Source: Salinarimonas ramus
Lineage (GTDB): Bacteria > Pseudomonadota > Alphaproteobacteria > Rhizobiales > Beijerinckiaceae
DNA: 64,000 bases
Assembly (NCBI RefSeq): GCF_014645695.1
Contig: NZ_BMMF01000017.1
Coordinates: forward strand, 44,713-108,712
Direction of reading: 5' to 3'
The notes beneath the pieces were generated by a model. It did not search any database. It was not told the origin of the DNA and worked only from the letters and a program-made list of their open reading frames with translations. The translations under genes and the position numbers were made by a program. This document shows positions 1 through 8,550 of the stretch, piece after piece (within the stretch, counting starts at the first letter, position 1; each line of letters opens with the position of its first letter).

Positions 1-987
1 CATGTCCTCCACCGCGGCGAGATCGCCGGCGATGGCGCCGATGCGGCTCGCGTCCTTGCCCTTCACCGCCCCCGCGATCGCCGCGAAGGCCTCGCTCCAG
101 GAAGCCGGCGCGAGACGCCCGTCGGCGCCGCGCACGTAGGGGCGATCGAGCCGCTGGCGGCGCAGGCCGTCGACCACGTGGCGCGTCTTGTCGGTGATCC
201 ACTCCTCGTTGATCGCCTCGTTGACGCGCGGCAGGATGCGCATCACCTCGCGCCCACGGGTGTCGACGCGGATCGCCGAGCCCACCGCATCCATGACGTC
301 GACGCTCTCCGTCTTCGTCAGCTCCCAGGGGCGGGCATTGTAGGCGTAGGGCTTCGAGGTCAGCGCGCCGACGGGGCAGAGGTCCGCCACGCAGGACTGG
401 AGCTCCGAGCCCATCGCCTTCTCGAGATAGGTCGTGATCTCCATGTCCTCGCCGCGGCCGATGGCGCCGAGATCCGGCACGCCGGCCACCTCGGTGGCGA
501 AGCGCACGCAGCGGGTGCAGTGGATGCAGCGGTTCATCCACGTCTTGACGAGCGGGCCGATGTACTTGTCCTCGACCGCGCGCTTGTTCTCGTGGAAGCG
601 CGTGTTGTCGACCCCGTAGGCCATGGCCTGGTCCTGGAGGTCGCACTCGCCGCCCTGGTCGCAGATCGGGCAGTCGAGCGGGTGGTTGATGAGGAGGAAC
701 TCCATCACCCCCTCGCGCGCCTTCTTCGTGCTCGCCGACTTCGTGTAGACCGTCGGCGGCTCGCCGTTGGGGCCGGGCCGGCAGTCCTTCACGCCCCAGG
801 CGCAGGACGCCACGGGCTTGGGCGCCCCTTTCAGCTCGACGAGGCACATGCGGCAATTGCCGGCGATGGACAGGCGCTCGTGGAAGCAGAAGCGCGGGAT
901 CTCGGCCCCCGCGGCCTCGCAGGCCTGGAGCAGCGTGTACTCGGCGGGGACGTCGACCTCGACGTCGTCGACGATGATCTTCGGCAT
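1..987 (-). CDS. nuoG: NADH-quinone oxidoreductase subunit G (partial, N-terminal 329 residues)
   Basis: This is the iron-sulfur subunit of the peripheral arm of complex I, which passes electrons from NADH toward quinone. The visible part has the N-terminal 2Fe-2S ferredoxin fold, with Cys in [17 protein letters not shown] Cys/His cluster region follows ([14 protein letters not shown]), then the RCIHCTRC cluster, and then the start of the molybdopterin-oxidoreductase-like domain. The start at 987 lies 10 bp after nuoF. The gene is cut by the left edge of the window, so its C-terminal half is not visible. It is the last visible gene of the nuo operon. Confidence 0.97.
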   Translation of the reverse strand, partial: MPKIIVDDVEVDVPAEYTLLQACEAAGAEIPRFCFHERLSIAGNCRMCLVELKGAPKPVASCAWGVKDCRPGPNGEPPTVYTKSASTKKAREGVMEFLLINHPLDCPICDQGGECDLQDQAMAYGVDNTRFHENKRAVEDKYIGPLVKTWMNRCIHCTRCVRFATEVAGVPDLGAIGRGEDMEITTYLEKAMGSELQSCVADLCPVGALTSKPYAYNARPWELTKTESVDVMDAVGSAIRVDTRGREVMRILPRVNEAINEEWITDKTRHVVDGLRRQRLDRPYVRGADGRLAPASWSEAFAAIAGAVKGKDASRIGAIAGDLAAVEDM

Positions 988-997
988 GGTCTCGTCC

Positions 998-2299
998 TTA
1001 CTCCGCCGCGACCCGGACCGGGTCCGTGTGCGGGTTGGCGGCGTAGTCGTCGATGCGCTTCTCGATCTCCGGGCGGAAATGCCGGATCAGGCCCTGGATC
1101 GGCCAGGCGGCGGCGTCGCCGAGCGCGCAGATCGTGTGGCCCTCGACCTGCTTCGTCACCTCGAGCAGCATGTCGATCTCGCGCTTCTGGGCGCGGCCCT
1201 CCGCCATGCGCGAGACGACGCGCCACATCCAGCCCGTGCCCTCGCGGCAGGGCGTGCACTGGCCGCAGCTCTCGTGCTTGTAGAAGTACGATATGCGCGC
1301 GATCGCCCGGATGACGTCCGTGGACTTGTCCATGACGATGACGGCCGCCGTGCCCAGGCCCGAGCCGAGCCCGCGCAGCGTGTCGAAGTCCATAGGCGCG
1401 TCGGCGATCTGGTCGGCCGGCACCATCGGCACCGACGAGCCGCCGGGGATGACGGCGAGCAGGTTGTCCCAGCCGCCGCGGATGCCGCCGCAATGCTTGT
1501 CGATGAGCTCCCGGAAGGGGATGCCCATCTCCTCCTCGACGTTGCAGGGCTTGTTCACGTGGCCCGACACGCAAAACAGCTTCGTGCCGTGGTTGTTCGG
1601 CCGGCCGAGCCCGGCGAACCAGGCGCCACCGCGGCGCAGGATCGTGCCCGCCACCGCGATGGATTCGACGTTGTTCACCGTCGTCGGGCAGCCCCACAGG
1701 CCCATGTTGGCCGGGAAGGGCGGCTTGAGGCGCGGCATGCCCTTCTTGCCCTCGAGGCTCTCGAGCAGCGCCGTCTCCTCGCCGCAGATGTAGGCGCCGG
1801 CGCCGTGGGCGAGATAGCAGTCGAACGGGTAGCCGTGGACGTTGTCCTTGCCGATCAGCCCGGCCTCGTAGGCCTCGTCGATGGCGCGCTGGAGCGCCAC
1901 GCGCTCGGCGACGTACTCGCCGCGCAGGTAGATGTAGGCCGCGTGCGCGCCCATGGCGACGCAGGCGAGGAGGCAGCCCTCGACGAGGAGATGCGGGTCG
2001 TGCCGCATGATCTCCCGGTCCTTGCAGGTGCCCGGCTCGGATTCGTCGGCGTTGACGACGAGGTAGTGCGGGCGCCCGTCGTTCTGCTTGGGCATGAACG
2101 ACCATTTCAGGCCCGTCGGGAAGCCCGCGCCGCCGCGGCCGCGCAGGTTCGACTTCTTCATCTCGTCGATGATCCAGTCGCGGCCCTGGTCGACGAGGAA
2201 CTTCGTCTCGTCCCAGGCGCCGCGCTTGCGCGCCGCGTCGAGATCCGGCGAGTGGAAGCCGTAGAGGTTCGTGAAGATGCGGTCCTGGTCCTGAAGCAT
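998..2299 (-). CDS. nuoF: NADH-quinone oxidoreductase subunit F (NADH- and FMN-binding)
   Basis: This 433-residue subunit binds NADH and FMN and is the electron entry point of complex I. The glycine-rich nucleotide motif [14 protein letters not shown] is at residues 53-66. The acidic segment NADESEPGT is near 83. The 4Fe-4S (N3) ligands are C345, C348 and C351 (ESCGQCTPC) plus C391. The length is normal for the family. It sits 15 bp after nuoE and 10 bp before nuoG, so it is part of the same transcript. Confidence 0.98.
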   Translation of the reverse strand: MLQDQDRIFTNLYGFHSPDLDAARKRGAWDETKFLVDQGRDWIIDEMKKSNLRGRGGAGFPTGLKWSFMPKQNDGRPHYLVVNADESEPGTCKDREIMRHDPHLLVEGCLLACVAMGAHAAYIYLRGEYVAERVALQRAIDEAYEAGLIGKDNVHGYPFDCYLAHGAGAYICGEETALLESLEGKKGMPRLKPPFPANMGLWGCPTTVNNVESIAVAGTILRRGGAWFAGLGRPNNHGTKLFCVSGHVNKPCNVEEEMGIPFRELIDKHCGGIRGGWDNLLAVIPGGSSVPMVPADQIADAPMDFDTLRGLGSGLGTAAVIVMDKSTDVIRAIARISYFYKHESCGQCTPCREGTGWMWRVVSRMAEGRAQKREIDMLLEVTKQVEGHTICALGDAAAWPIQGLIRHFRPEIEKRIDDYAANPHTDPVRVAAE

Positions 2300-2314
2300 G
2301 ACTTCGGTCTCCTC

Positions 2315-3541
2315 TCAGGACGTCTTGTCGCGGTCGGCCAGCGCGCGGGCCTGCTCGACCCAGTTCTCGCGATCGATCCGGCCGGGGAAGGCGAGATAGG
2401 TGCCGACCCAGCGGACCTGCGGGCGCGCCCAGCCGGCGATCTGGTCGAAGTGGAAGATGCCGAGCTCGTTGAGCTTCTTCTCGTTGGCGGGGCCGATGCC
2501 GATGATGGCCTTGAGGTCGTCGGCCGCACCGCCGCGCGGCGCCTCCAGCCCGGCCGGACGCTCGCCCACCGCGTTCGCCTTGTCCTCGGCGGAGGCGTCC
2601 TTGGGCAGACCGGCGAGGCGCGCGGCGACCTCCTCCTCCTCGGCGACGGCGTCCGCGTCCACCGTCTTGCGCGTCCCCTCCTCGGAGGCCGCGACGCGCG
2701 CGCCCGGATCGACGGGACGCTCGCCGGCGGCGGCGCGCTGGGCGGGCGCGTCTGCGACGGGCGTCTCGGTGGCGCGACCGGAATCCGGCTTGCCGGGCTT
2801 GGGCTCGACCGCCGCCTCCTTGGCGGCGGACGCCGCTTCGCCCTCGGCCTTGGCGGCCGCCTCGGACTCGGCCGCCTTGCGCGCGGCCTCCTCCTCGAAG
2901 CGCTTCTTCCACGCGCCGACGCGCGAGCCGTCGTAGAGGGCGGGGTCCTGCAGGGTCCGGACGTTGTCCGTCGGCTCGGAGGAGGTGCGGCCCTCCTGCG
3001 AGCCGAGCTTCGGCTCGCGCCCGGCGGCGAGATCGTCGAGGAGCTTCTCGAAGTTCGCCTCCGTCAGGTCCTCGTAGTAATCGTCGTTGATCTGCACCAT
3101 GGGCGCGTTGCAGCAGGCGCCCAGGCACTCGACCTCGAGCCAGGAGAACAGGCCGTCGGCGGTCACGGTGCTCTGCGCGCCGACGCGGCGCTCCAGCACC
3201 TTCTTGATCGTGTCCGAGCCGCGCAGCTGGCACGGCGTCGTGCCGCACATCTGCACGAAGTACTTGCCCACCGGCTCGAGGTTGAACATCGTGTAGAAGG
3301 TCGCGACCTCGAACACGCGGATGTAGGGCATCGCCAGCCGCTCCGCGACGGCCTCGATGGCCTTCTGCGGCAGCCAGTTCCCGCAATCCTTCTGCACGCG
3401 CCAGAGCAGCGGGATCACCGCGGAGGCCTGCCGGCCTTCCGGGTACTTGCGCACCTGCTCGACGAGCCACGCCTCCGTCTCGGGCGTGAACGCGAAGGAT
3501 TTCGGTTGCACCGCGTCGGGTGCGAGCCTGCGAACGGCCAT
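2315..3541 (-). CDS. nuoE: NADH-quinone oxidoreductase subunit E with long C-terminal extension
   Basis: The first 170 or so of 408 residues are the thioredoxin-like NuoE domain. Its 2Fe-2S (N1a) ligands are C99 and C104 (MCGTTPC), then C139 and C143 (VECLGACC). After it comes a charged, Ala/Glu-rich linker (about 175-340), probably disordered. A C-terminal segment with the helix-hairpin-helix-like pattern IIGIGPANEKKLNELG follows, then AGWARPQVRWVGTYLAFPGR. A typical NuoE is about 160-220 residues. Similar tails are known in alphaproteobacterial NuoE proteins, but their role is unclear. The gap to nuoD upstream is 101 bp, the largest in the visible operon. Confidence 0.95.
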   Translation of the reverse strand: MAVRRLAPDAVQPKSFAFTPETEAWLVEQVRKYPEGRQASAVIPLLWRVQKDCGNWLPQKAIEAVAERLAMPYIRVFEVATFYTMFNLEPVGKYFVQMCGTTPCQLRGSDTIKKVLERRVGAQSTVTADGLFSWLEVECLGACCNAPMVQINDDYYEDLTEANFEKLLDDLAAGREPKLGSQEGRTSSEPTDNVRTLQDPALYDGSRVGAWKKRFEEEAARKAAESEAAAKAEGEAASAAKEAAVEPKPGKPDSGRATETPVADAPAQRAAAGERPVDPGARVAASEEGTRKTVDADAVAEEEEVAARLAGLPKDASAEDKANAVGERPAGLEAPRGGAADDLKAIIGIGPANEKKLNELGIFHFDQIAGWARPQVRWVGTYLAFPGRIDRENWVEQARALADRDKTS

Positions 3542-3642
3542 CTGCCTCTACTCGCTGTTCTGCGCGGCCCGCTCTCGCGCGCCGCGCGCATCTCGTGCCG
3601 CCCGCGCGGAGGACGACCTCCCCCGCGCCGGCCCGTCTTCGA

Positions 3643-4833
3643 TCAGCGATCGACCTCGCCGAAGACGATGTCGATCGACCCCAGGATCGCCGACACGTCG
3701 GCGAGCATGTGCCCGCGGCACAGGAAGTCCATCGCCTGGAGGTGGGCGAAGCCCGGCGCGCGGATCTTCACCCGGTAGGGCTTGTTGCCCCCGTCCGAGA
3801 CCAGATAGACGCCGAACTCGCCCTTGGGCGCTTCCACCGCCGCGTAGATCTCGCCCTCGGGGACGTGGAAGCCCTCGGTATAGAGCTTGAAATGGTGGAT
3901 GAGCGCCTCCATCGAGCGCTTCATCTCGGCGCGCTTGGGCGGCGCGACCTTGCCGTCCTTCGTCGCGATCGGGCCCTTGCCGTCGGGCTCGCGGAGCTTC
4001 TTGATGCACTGGCGCATGATGCGCACGGACTGGCGCATCTCCTCCATGCGGATGAGCTGGCGATCGTAATTGTCGCCGTTCTTCCCCACGGGGACGTCGA
4101 ACTCCATCTCGTCGTAGCACTCGTAGGGCTGCGACTTGCGCAGGTCCCACGGCGCGCCCGAGCCGCGCACCATCACGCCGGAGAAGCCCCACTTCCAGCA
4201 ATCCTCCAGCGACACGACGGCGATGTCGACGTTGCGCTGCTTGAAGATGCGGTTGCCCATGACCAGCGCGTCGAGATCGTCGACCGTCTTCAGGAACGGA
4301 TCGCACCAGGCCTCGATGTCGTCGATCAGGTCCTCCGGCAGGTCCTGGTGGACACCGCCGAAGCGGAAATAGTTGGCGTGGAGCCGCGCGCCCGAGGCGC
4401 GCTCGTAGAACACCATCAGCCGCTCGCGCTCCTCGAAGCCCCACAGCGGCGGGGTGAGCGCGCCGACGTCCATCGCCTGCGTGGTGATGTTGAGGAGGTG
4501 CGAGAGGATGCGGCCGATCTCGCAGTAGAGCACGCGGATGAGCTGCGCGCGGCGCGGCACGGTGATGCCCATCATGCGCTCGGCCGCGAGGCAGAAGGCG
4601 TGCTCCTGGTTCATCGGCGCGACGTAGTCGAGCCGGTCGAAATAGGGCGTGCCCTGCAGGTAGGTCTTGTACTCGAGCAGCTTCTCGGTGCCGCGGTGCA
4701 GGAGCCCGATATGCGGGTCGACCCGCTCCACGATCTCGCCGTCGAGCTCCAGCACCAGGCGCAGCACGCCGTGCGCGGCGGGATGCTGCGGGCCGAAATT
4801 GATCGAGAAGTTGCGGATGTCGTGCTCGCCCAT
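3643..4833 (-). CDS. nuoD: NADH-quinone oxidoreductase subunit D (49 kDa-type)
   Basis: This 396-residue subunit forms the quinone-binding chamber of the peripheral arm together with NuoB. The start ([22 protein letters not shown]) carries the conserved N-terminal loop. The family block HRGTEKLLE and the C-terminal [14 protein letters not shown] segment are also present. NuoD descends from the NiFe-hydrogenase large subunit but has lost the metal cysteines. It is a separate gene here, not fused to nuoC. nuoC ends 14 bp upstream. Confidence 0.98.
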   Translation of the reverse strand: MGEHDIRNFSINFGPQHPAAHGVLRLVLELDGEIVERVDPHIGLLHRGTEKLLEYKTYLQGTPYFDRLDYVAPMNQEHAFCLAAERMMGITVPRRAQLIRVLYCEIGRILSHLLNITTQAMDVGALTPPLWGFEERERLMVFYERASGARLHANYFRFGGVHQDLPEDLIDDIEAWCDPFLKTVDDLDALVMGNRIFKQRNVDIAVVSLEDCWKWGFSGVMVRGSGAPWDLRKSQPYECYDEMEFDVPVGKNGDNYDRQLIRMEEMRQSVRIMRQCIKKLREPDGKGPIATKDGKVAPPKRAEMKRSMEALIHHFKLYTEGFHVPEGEIYAAVEAPKGEFGVYLVSDGGNKPYRVKIRAPGFAHLQAMDFLCRGHMLADVSAILGSIDIVFGEVDR

Positions 4834-4847
4834 GGCGCTCTCCTCGA

Positions 4848-5483
4848 TCAGCCTTTGCTCGCGCCCTGCGCCTTCTCGTCGCCCGGCAGGACGTAGTCCG
4901 TCCCTTCCCAGGGCGAGAGGAAGTCGAAGTTGCGGAATTCCTGGGTGAGCTTCACGGGCTCGTTGATCACACGCCCCTGCGCCTCGTCGTAGCGGACCTC
5001 GACGAAGCCAGTGAGCGGGAAGTCCTTGCGCAGCGGATGGCCCTCGAAGCCGTAATCGGTCAGGAGCCGGCGCAGGTCCGGATGGCCGGAGAACAGGATG
5101 CCGTACAGGTCGTAGGCCTCGCGCTCGAACCAGTTCGCCGCCGGGAAGTCGTCGATGATGGACGGCACCGGCGTGCGCTCGTCGGTGCGCACCTTCACGC
5201 GCACGCGCGTGTTGTGCTCCGGCGACAGCAGGTGGTAGACCACGTCGAAGCGCTGCGGGCGCTCCGGATAGTCCACCCCGCAGATGTCGATGAAGGAGAC
5301 GAACCGGCAGCGCGGGTCGTCGCGCAGGAAGCCGATCACGTCGCGGATGCGCTGCGCCTCGACCTCGAGCGTCAGGTCGCCGAAGGCGAGGGAGACGTCG
5401 GTGACGGCGCCGGGAACCGACGCCTCGACGTGGCGGCCGATGGCGAGGAGCGCGTCGGTATCGATATGGGCCTGGGTGCTCAT
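4848..5483 (-). CDS. nuoC: NADH-quinone oxidoreductase subunit C (30 kDa-type)
   Basis: This 211-residue protein is the NuoC subunit of the connecting part of complex I. The conserved block [20 protein letters not shown] and the C-terminal [19 protein letters not shown] are both present. The C-terminus is Lys/Gly/Ala-rich and ends shortly after the family fold. It lies between nuoB (19 bp) and nuoD (14 bp) in the same operon. Confidence 0.97.
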   Translation of the reverse strand: MSTQAHIDTDALLAIGRHVEASVPGAVTDVSLAFGDLTLEVEAQRIRDVIGFLRDDPRCRFVSFIDICGVDYPERPQRFDVVYHLLSPEHNTRVRVKVRTDERTPVPSIIDDFPAANWFEREAYDLYGILFSGHPDLRRLLTDYGFEGHPLRKDFPLTGFVEVRYDEAQGRVINEPVKLTQEFRNFDFLSPWEGTDYVLPGDEKAQGASKG

Positions 5484-5502
5484 GATGCGCGAACCGCCTT
5501 CC

Positions 5503-6099
5503 TCAGCGCTCGATCGTGCCGGTGCGGCGGATCTTCTTCTGCAGGAGCAGGACGCCGTAGAGCAGAGCCTCCGCCGTGGGCGGGCAGCCCGGCACGTAGA
5601 CGTCCACCGGCACGATGCGATCGCAGCCGCGCACCACCGAGTAGGAATAATGGTAGTAGCCGCCGCCGTTGGCGCACGAGCCCATGGAGATGACGTAGCG
5701 CGGCTCCGGCATCTGGTCGTAGACCTTGCGGAAGGCGGGCGCCATCTTGTTGGTGAGCGTGCCGGCGACGATGATCACGTCCGACTGGCGCGGGGAGGCG
5801 CGCGGGGCGAAGCCGAAGCGCTCGGCGTCGTAGCGCGGCATCGACATCTGCATCATCTCGACGGCGCAGCAGGCGAGCCCGAACGTCATCCACATGAGCG
5901 AGCCGGTGCGCGCCCAGGTGATGAGGTCGTCCACCGAGGTGACGAGGAAGCCCTTGTCGGCGAGCTCGGCCGAGACGTTGGCGAAGAACGGGTCCTCGCC
6001 GGTCGGGGCGCCGTGGCGCGCACCGAACGTGTCTTCCGTCTGCGGGGCGACGGGGCGGGGCGTTCCGAGGCCCGACTTGCCCGGGTCGATCAATCCCAT
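5503..6099 (-). CDS. nuoB: NADH-quinone oxidoreductase subunit B (terminal 4Fe-4S subunit)
   Basis: This 198-residue subunit carries the N2 cluster, the last iron-sulfur centre before quinone. The ligands are the adjacent C77 and C78 ([10 protein letters not shown]), C142 (MGSCANGGG) and C172 ([11 protein letters not shown]). The start at 6099 gives [10 protein letters not shown] and overlaps the 3' end of nuoA by 10 bp. The open frame continues upstream through nuoA, but that longer reading has no family similarity. Confidence 0.97.
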   Translation of the reverse strand: MGLIDPGKSGLGTPRPVAPQTEDTFGARHGAPTGEDPFFANVSAELADKGFLVTSVDDLITWARTGSLMWMTFGLACCAVEMMQMSMPRYDAERFGFAPRASPRQSDVIIVAGTLTNKMAPAFRKVYDQMPEPRYVISMGSCANGGGYYHYSYSVVRGCDRIVPVDVYVPGCPPTAEALLYGVLLLQKKIRRTGTIER

Positions 6100-6455
6100 T
6101 CCAGGGCTCCCTTGTTCCACTCGTACACGAAGCCGACGGTGAGCACGCCGAGGAAGATCATCATCGACCAGAAGCCGAACCAGCCGATCTCGCCGAACGT
6201 GACCGCCCAGGGGAAGAGGAAGGCCACCTCCAGATCGAAGATGATGAACAGGATCGCGACGAGGTAGAAGCGCACGTCGAACTTCATGCGCGCATCGTCG
6301 AAGGCGTTGAAGCCGCACTCGTAGGCCGAGAGCTTCTCGGCATCCGGCTTCTTGTAGGCCACGACGAAGGGCGCGGCGAGGAGCACGACGCCGATGAAGA
6401 GCGCCACGCCCATGAAGATCACGAGCGGCAGGTAGTCGGCCAAAAGCGCGGTCAT
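6090..6455 (-). CDS. nuoA: NADH-quinone oxidoreductase subunit A (membrane subunit)
   Basis: This is a 121-residue membrane subunit with three predicted helices: about residues 8-30, then 60-82 ([23 protein letters not shown]), then 92-113. The conserved loop with [21 protein letters not shown] lies between helices 1 and 2. It is the first gene of the nuo operon and its 3' end overlaps nuoB, which suggests translational coupling. A short hairpin (6494-6513) lies about 40 bp upstream in the leader. Confidence 0.97.
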   Translation of the reverse strand: MTALLADYLPLVIFMGVALFIGVVLLAAPFVVAYKKPDAEKLSAYECGFNAFDDARMKFDVRFYLVAILFIIFDLEVAFLFPWAVTFGEIGWFGFWSMMIFLGVLTVGFVYEWNKGALEWD

Positions 6456-6799
6456 GACGCTCCCTTCTCACGAGGCCCCGCAACGCCGAAGGGTCCGCCT
6501 TGGAGAAGGCGGAATCTGGATGGCGTTTCGCGAGGCGACGCTTAGCCCACGCCCCGGCGGGTGACAAGGCCCCGCGGGGTCGCACGGATGGCGAAAACGG
6601 CCCCGAACCGTGGCCTTCCCGTCGGCGGTCGGCGGCGAGACGCGCGGTTCGCGCCTCGTCGACGAGTTTCAGATGGGGAACGCCCGGGCGGGTCGACAGG
6701 GGGTGCTACGGTCCGACGCGGGGCCTCTCGCGCGGGAGGTGTGGCGGCCCGTCGCAGGAAAAGGTTTCCAGCGGGCGGGCGAGCTGCTACCGCTCGTGT
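6456..6799. other. intergenic region between nuoA and the cobalamin riboswitch
   Basis: This 344-bp gap must hold the minus-strand nuo promoter and the plus-strand promoter of the riboswitch transcript. I could not recognise a convincing -35/-10 pair for either. A perfect 8-bp stem (TCCGCCTT, loop GGAG, AAGGCGGA) lies at 6494-6513, about 40 bp before nuoA, and would be in the nuo leader. No believable gene is visible. Confidence 0.5.
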
Positions 6800-6960
6800 C
6801 GACGACGGTGCCCGAGAGGGCCACGAGGGAAGCCGGTGCGATGCCGGCGCTGCCCCCGCAACTGTGAGCGGATAGCCGCTGCGCGTCACTGGGCGCCCCG
6901 CCCGGGAAGGCCGCAGCACGAGGCGAGAACCCGCGAGCCAGGAGACCTGCCGGCGTCGGG
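6800..6960 (+). promoter_or_regulatory. cobalamin (B12) riboswitch
   Basis: The conserved cores of the adenosylcobalamin-type riboswitch appear in the right order: GAGGGAAGCCGGTGCGA, then CTGCCCCCGCAACTGTGAG (B12 box region), GTCACTGGG, CCCGGGAAGGCC, and finally GAGCCAGGAGACCTGCC. An outer stem can form between CGACG near 6800 and CGTCG near 6954. It ends about 43 bp before the next start codon. A GC-rich stretch and the Shine-Dalgarno sequence GAAGGAG (6991-6997) lie between, so control could be on translation. The expected effect is repression when cobalamin is abundant. Confidence 0.93.
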
Positions 6961-7003
6961 ACGACCACGCGAGACGGGGCGGAGGGCCCCGAAGGAGTAG
7001 TGC

Positions 7004-7486
7004 ATGTTCAAGAAGTCGATGATCGCCGCCGCCCTGGCGCTGGCGGCGCTGCCCGTCGCCGCGCACCATGCGGGCGATCAGTTCCGCACCGGGCCGATGG
7101 TGGTGAGCCACGCCTGGACCGAGGAGACGAGCCCGATGGCGCATGCCGCCGAGGTCTTCCTCACCGTGGAGAACACCGGCGAGGCCGTCGATCGCCTCCT
7201 CTCCGCAACGACGAGCTTCACGGCACCGGGCGTGTTCCAGGCCTCCGTCATGACCGAGACCGGCGCCGTCGCCGTGCGCGAGGTCCCCGCGATCGAGATC
7301 GCGCCGGGCCAGTCGATCACCTTCCAGCCGGGCGGCATCCACGTCGTCCTCAACGACGTGAAGCGCAATCTGGAGGCGGGCGACCACTTCCACATGACCC
7401 TCGTCTTCGAGGAAGCCGGCGCGCTCGAGATCGACGTCGAGATCGAAGAGCACGGCGACCACGACCACGACGCGCCCGCGGGCTGA
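7004..7486 (+). CDS. secreted PCuAC-like (DUF461-fold) protein, His-rich, under a B12 riboswitch
   Basis: This 160-residue protein has an N-terminal signal peptide ending near ALPVAA. The rest resembles the periplasmic PCu(A)C copper-chaperone fold (EVFLTVENTGEAVDRLL, VPAIEIAPGQSITFQPGGIHVVL, GDHFHMTLVFEEAGALEIDVEI). The usual copper ligands are mostly absent: the VELHxM position reads VFQASVM and the HxM position reads HVV. Instead there is HH after the signal peptide and an HGDHDHDH tail. Given the cobalamin riboswitch in front, a role in handling cobalt or a corrinoid is an inference. The gene is alone in its transcript. A repeat follows it. Confidence 0.8.
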   Translation: MFKKSMIAAALALAALPVAAHHAGDQFRTGPMVVSHAWTEETSPMAHAAEVFLTVENTGEAVDRLLSATTSFTAPGVFQASVMTETGAVAVREVPAIEIAPGQSITFQPGGIHVVLNDVKRNLEAGDHFHMTLVFEEAGALEIDVEIEEHGDHDHDAPAG

Positions 7487-7490
7487 GGGT

Positions 7491-7617
7491 CCTCCCCGGA
7501 GGGGAGGAGTCCGCGCCTAGGCGCGGGCGGTGGGGCCGGTCGGTAGCAATGCAGGCCGGCCCGCCCCCGCCCCACCCTCCGGCCCGCAGGCCGTCGTCCT
7601 CCCCTGCGGGGAGGTGG
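7491..7617. repeat. intergenic palindromic repeat element, copy 1
   Basis: This element has a palindrome at each end (CCTCCCCGGAGGGGAGG at 7491-7507 and CCTCCCCTGCGGGGAGG at 7598-7614). A GC-rich middle contains GTCCGCGCC(T)AGGCGCGG and GCCCCACCCTCCGGC. The same blocks occur in reverse complement at 34067-34195, and a short remnant with the same palindrome is at 12270-12284. It sits between two convergent genes and could work as a bidirectional terminator. Confidence 0.8.
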
Positions 7618-7626
7618 CACGCGGCG

Positions 7627-8550
7627 TCACCCCTCCCGCACGGCGCCCACCCGGGAGCGGTGGGGGCCGGCGAGGCAGGCGAGGCCCAGGATCGCGCCGG
7701 ACACCGTCGCGATCATGCCCGCCGCGCTGACCGCGTTCTCGCCGCCGAGCCAGAGCGGGCCCCAGCCGGCGAGCACGTATCCCAGCACCGCCGAGAGCGT
7801 GGCGAAGGCCACGCTCCATGCCACCTGGCGCTCGAGCCGGTTCGTCATCAGCCGCGCCGCCGCGGGCGGGCAGATGAACATGGCGATGACGATGATCGAG
7901 CCCACCGCGTCGAAGGCCGCCACCGCCGCCACGGCTGCCGTCACGACGAGGCCGAAGGAGATGGCGCGCACCGGCATGCCGAGCGTCGCCGCGAAGCCCT
8001 CGTCGAAAGTCGAGAGCTTGAGCGGGCGCCAGAACAAGGCCGTGAGGAGCGCGATCAGCGCTGCCACCGCCGCCATCCGCGGCAGCTCTGGCGGCAGATC
8101 GGCGAGCGCGGCCGGATCGAGGAGCGAGCCCCAGCCCTCCCCGGAGAGCCAGATGAGGCTCTCGAGATTGCCGTAGAGCGCGTGCTCCACGTCGATGTGG
8201 ACGCTCGACGTGTCGCTTTGCTCCAGCACGAGCACGCCGGCCGCGAACATGGCCGTGAAGACGACGCCCATGGCGGCGCCGGGCTCGATGCGGCCGAGCC
8301 GGCGCACCGCCTCGATCAGGACGACGGCGACGACCGCCGCGCCGGCGGCGCCGAGCATCATCGGCCAGGTGGCGACCACGCCCGTCACCAGGAAGGCGAC
8401 GACGATGCCGGGCAGCACCACGTGCGAGATCGCGTCGCCGATCAGCGCCTGACGGCGCAAGACGAGGAAATTCCCCGGCAGCGCGCAGGCGATCGCCGCC
8501 AGCGTGCCGATGAGGATCGGGGGCAGGTCGAGCTGGAGGAAGCCGTCCAT
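7627..8550 (-). CDS. sitD: manganese/iron ABC transporter permease (SitD-like)
   Basis: This 307-residue ABC-3 family permease has about eight membrane helices. The family signatures GDAISHVVLPGIVVAF near the N-terminus and FDAVGSIIVIAMFICPPAAARL later are present. It starts at 8550 in a TGATG overlap with the upstream permease, so the two are translationally coupled. With that partner it forms the membrane channel of the SitABCD-type system. The specificity (Mn or Fe rather than Zn) is inferred from the binding protein and the neighbouring Mur-type regulator. Confidence 0.9.
   Translation of the reverse strand: MDGFLQLDLPPILIGTLAAIACALPGNFLVLRRQALIGDAISHVVLPGIVVAFLVTGVVATWPMMLGAAGAAVVAVVLIEAVRRLGRIEPGAAMGVVFTAMFAAGVLVLEQSDTSSVHIDVEHALYGNLESLIWLSGEGWGSLLDPAALADLPPELPRMAAVAALIALLTALFWRPLKLSTFDEGFAATLGMPVRAISFGLVVTAAVAAVAAFDAVGSIIVIAMFICPPAAARLMTNRLERQVAWSVAFATLSAVLGYVLAGWGPLWLGGENAVSAAGMIATVSGAILGLACLAGPHRSRVGAVREG

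Noticed and set aside
767..3778. Long plus-strand open frame (1003 codons) opposite nuoE and nuoF
   Set aside because: It is antisense to clearly conserved nuo genes. Stop codons are rare in this GC-rich DNA, and the translation is a low-complexity mix of Arg, Ala, Asp and His.
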